Positions 62,755 to 64,000 of a stretch of 64,000 nt of DNA are shown here, one piece after another. Position 1 is the stretch's first letter. Each line of letters opens with the position of its first letter. Source of the DNA: Verrucomicrobiales bacterium (GTDB lineage Bacteria > Verrucomicrobiota > Verrucomicrobiia > Verrucomicrobiales > DEV007). Both the position numbers and the translations under genes were made by a program. The stretch covers positions 310,001-374,000 of the forward strand of contig JARGPJ010000001.1 of NCBI GenBank assembly GCA_029212615.1. Reading direction: 5' to 3'. The notes under the pieces were generated by a model. It saw only the letters and a program-made list of their open reading frames with translations. It did not search any database and had not been told where the DNA came from.

Positions 62755-63618
62755 ATGGAAAAACACGTCCTCATCATCGGCCACGGCTACCTTGGCTCAG
62801 CGCTTGCAAAGCAATTGCACGCCGGCGGGGCCACCGTCACCGCGATCAATCGCAGCGCCGATACCGGGACCGAATATACTCTCCTCGAAGGCGACGTGAG
62901 CGATACGGCTTCGCTCCAGGCAATCAAGGCGAGGCTCGCTTCCGAACCGGACTACCTCATCCACTGCGCAAGTTCGGGGCGCGGCGGAGCTGATGCCTAC
63001 CGCTCCGTTTTCATCGAAGGAACCAAAAACCTCCAAACCACATTTCCGGGGGTTCCCGTGATTTTCACGAGCAGCTCAAGTGTCTACGGACAAACGGACG
63101 GCTCGACGGTGACGGAGACCTCTCCTACGGAACCGGATCGGGAAACGAGCCGGATTCTTGTCGAAGCTGAGGATCTTGTCTGCTCAAAAGGAGGTATCGC
63201 CCTGCGGCTCGCCGGCATCTACGGACCGGGGCGCTCAGTCTACCTGAAGCGAATCCTCAACGGCAGCGCTGCAATTGAAGCGGGAGAAGTGAGCCGCTAC
63301 TTGAATCAGATTCATCGCGACGATGCGGTGGAGGCGATCCTGCACTTGATCAACTACCCGAAAGAGGAAGCAGCAGGTCATATTTTCAATCTCAGTGACG
63401 ACGAACCAATCACCCAAAGGCAATGCTATGAAAGACTGGCTGAGTTTTTCGCCGTGCCCACCCCACCCGGGGTTCCGCCCGACAAAGACCGGAAACGAGC
63501 CTGGACTCACAAAATCGTATGCAACGACAAGCTCAAGACGCTCGGCTGGAGTCCGCAATACCCATCTTTCATCGGAGCGTTGACCAGGGATGCGCAGCTC
63601 GTGGATTCGATGCGCTAG
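62755..63618 (+). CDS. NAD(P)-dependent epimerase/dehydratase-like protein
   Basis: The ATG at 62755 gives 287 residues; the frame is open upstream into the phosphoesterase gene. It has a Rossmann start, VLIIGHGYLGSALAKQL with GxGxxG-type spacing. A later TSSSSVYGQ places the catalytic Ser/Tyr region of extended short-chain dehydrogenases, though the usual YxxxK is not clear (the segment reads SRILVEAED). HIFNLSDDEPITQRQ is typical of the family. A sugar-nucleotide or YeeZ-like role is possible. The substrate cannot be named. Confidence 0.75.
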   Translation: MEKHVLIIGHGYLGSALAKQLHAGGATVTAINRSADTGTEYTLLEGDVSDTASLQAIKARLASEPDYLIHCASSGRGGADAYRSVFIEGTKNLQTTFPGVPVIFTSSSSVYGQTDGSTVTETSPTEPDRETSRILVEAEDLVCSKGGIALRLAGIYGPGRSVYLKRILNGSAAIEAGEVSRYLNQIHRDDAVEAILHLINYPKEEAAGHIFNLSDDEPITQRQCYERLAEFFAVPTPPGVPPDKDRKRAWTHKIVCNDKLKTLGWSPQYPSFIGALTRDAQLVDSMR

Positions 63619-63651
63619 CGTGGTAGGCACCCGGGCAGAAAAGGGGAAGAG

Positions 63652-64000
63652 TCAGGAAAACAGGCGCTGGCGATTCAGATCAAACCCTAGAGCAACTTCA
63701 CTCCCGGCAGCCCTTATTCGCTGCAGCTCTCGATCCAACACTTCCCGATCCTCCCGTAACTTTCGAAGGCGGGTTTTCAACTCCTCCAATTCGGTTTCCA
63801 AACGCTTCACCTCGCCGGATTGCCGCTCCTTAGACAAACCGGCTTTGCTAATCGTTTTAATGAGACGAAATCGATCCTCAGCGGTTTGTTGAATCCTGTC
63901 TTTCACGATTTCCGTGTGGAATTCAGGATAATCCAGAATCAAACGCTTAAAATAGCTGAAGGCCTCATCGAGCGCATTCAGCCCATCGGGCTCCCGCTCC
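63652..64000 (-). CDS. Partial protein with TPR-like and coiled-coil segments
   Basis: On the minus strand the frame is open from the right edge to a stop at 63652, giving the last 115 or so residues; the N terminus lies outside. The visible part begins with a TPR-like LNALDEAFSYFKRLILDYPE followed by FHTEIVKDRIQQTAEDRF. A charged coiled coil then runs about 60 residues (KRLETELEELKTRLRKL and EDREVLDRELQRI). It ends LGFDLNRQRLFS. Such helical repeat plus coiled-coil layouts occur in many envelope and secretion-linked proteins, so no function is assigned. Confidence 0.55.
   Translation of the reverse strand, partial: EREPDGLNALDEAFSYFKRLILDYPEFHTEIVKDRIQQTAEDRFRLIKTISKAGLSKERQSGEVKRLETELEELKTRLRKLREDREVLDRELQRIRAAGSEVALGFDLNRQRLFS

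Noticed and set aside
1-64000. tRNA, rRNA, insertion sequence or prophage genes
   Set aside because: Reading both strands by eye gave no cloverleaf with the conserved TTC arm, no transposase, and no integrase body or phage structural gene.

Overview
The window looks like a chromosomal segment from a member of the Verrucomicrobiota. Three things point there: an exosortase-associated small protein of the TIGR04073 type, several secreted proteins of verrucomicrobial style, and a housekeeping gene mix (metH, hemB, cysS, lysS, clpC, pgsA) set among lineage-specific secreted proteins and a type II pseudopilin. Base composition looks even and moderately GC-rich throughout. I see no insertion sequence, prophage, CRISPR array, rRNA or tRNA. 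Genus cannot be decided from the sequence alone.

Region by region. 1-5.3 kb: edge fragment, M20 amidohydrolase, TIGR04073 protein, an unusually long Gre-type elongation factor and a sulfatase. 5.3-9.3 kb (minus strand): CreB/CreC two-component system, a lipoprotein, a tiny RNase III-like protein and an Hsp33-type chaperone. 9.4-13.5 kb: cyclic-nucleotide-fold protein, GYF/PH-like protein, YbgC thioesterase, a large secreted protein with a probably dead Lon-protease-like domain, and an orphan integrase-like DNA-binding fragment. 13.5-19.6 kb: TonB-dependent receptor followed by cobalamin-dependent methionine synthase. 19.9-25 kb: AcpH-like protein, an exported formylglycine-generating enzyme homologue that keeps both catalytic cysteines, an L,D-transpeptidase-like protein, hemB and cysS.

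25-31.8 kb is the most unusual locus. A 1608-residue FHA/coiled-coil protein ends in what looks like a GrpE nucleotide-exchange domain. It is followed by a lidless Hsp70 and a 93-residue protein resembling a J-domain whose HPD is changed to HNQ. Together they would form a rearranged Hsp70/GrpE/J-protein set recruited by phosphothreonine binding. 31.8-35 kb: LprI-like protein, DoxX, second AcpH-like protein, pseudopilin, secreted protein. 35-37.7 kb: two adjacent trans-sulfuration PLP enzymes, with a 10-bp inverted repeat just before the first start codon. 38.3-40 kb: HipA-like kinase and DUF3037-type pair. 40-46.6 kb: sufS, ilvE and an mcsA-mcsB-clpC protein-arginine-phosphorylation and proteolysis operon. 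46.6-49 kb: pgsA, an ExbB-type channel and a TonB-like stub. 49-60.5 kb: LemA and M48 protease, ECF sigma factor with a small membrane protein, and a thioester-containing alpha-2-macroglobulin with PBP1C. 60.5-64 kb: lysS, a metallophosphoesterase, a nucleotide-sugar-epimerase-like protein and an edge fragment with a coiled coil.

Two themes link the genes. Sulfur and methionine metabolism is served by metH, the trans-sulfuration enzymes, sufS, cysS, and the sulfatase with its maturase candidate. Protein and envelope quality control is served by Hsp33, the Hsp70 locus, McsAB-ClpC, LemA/M48 and A2M/PBP1C. All assignments come from reading motifs and gene context; no database search was run.
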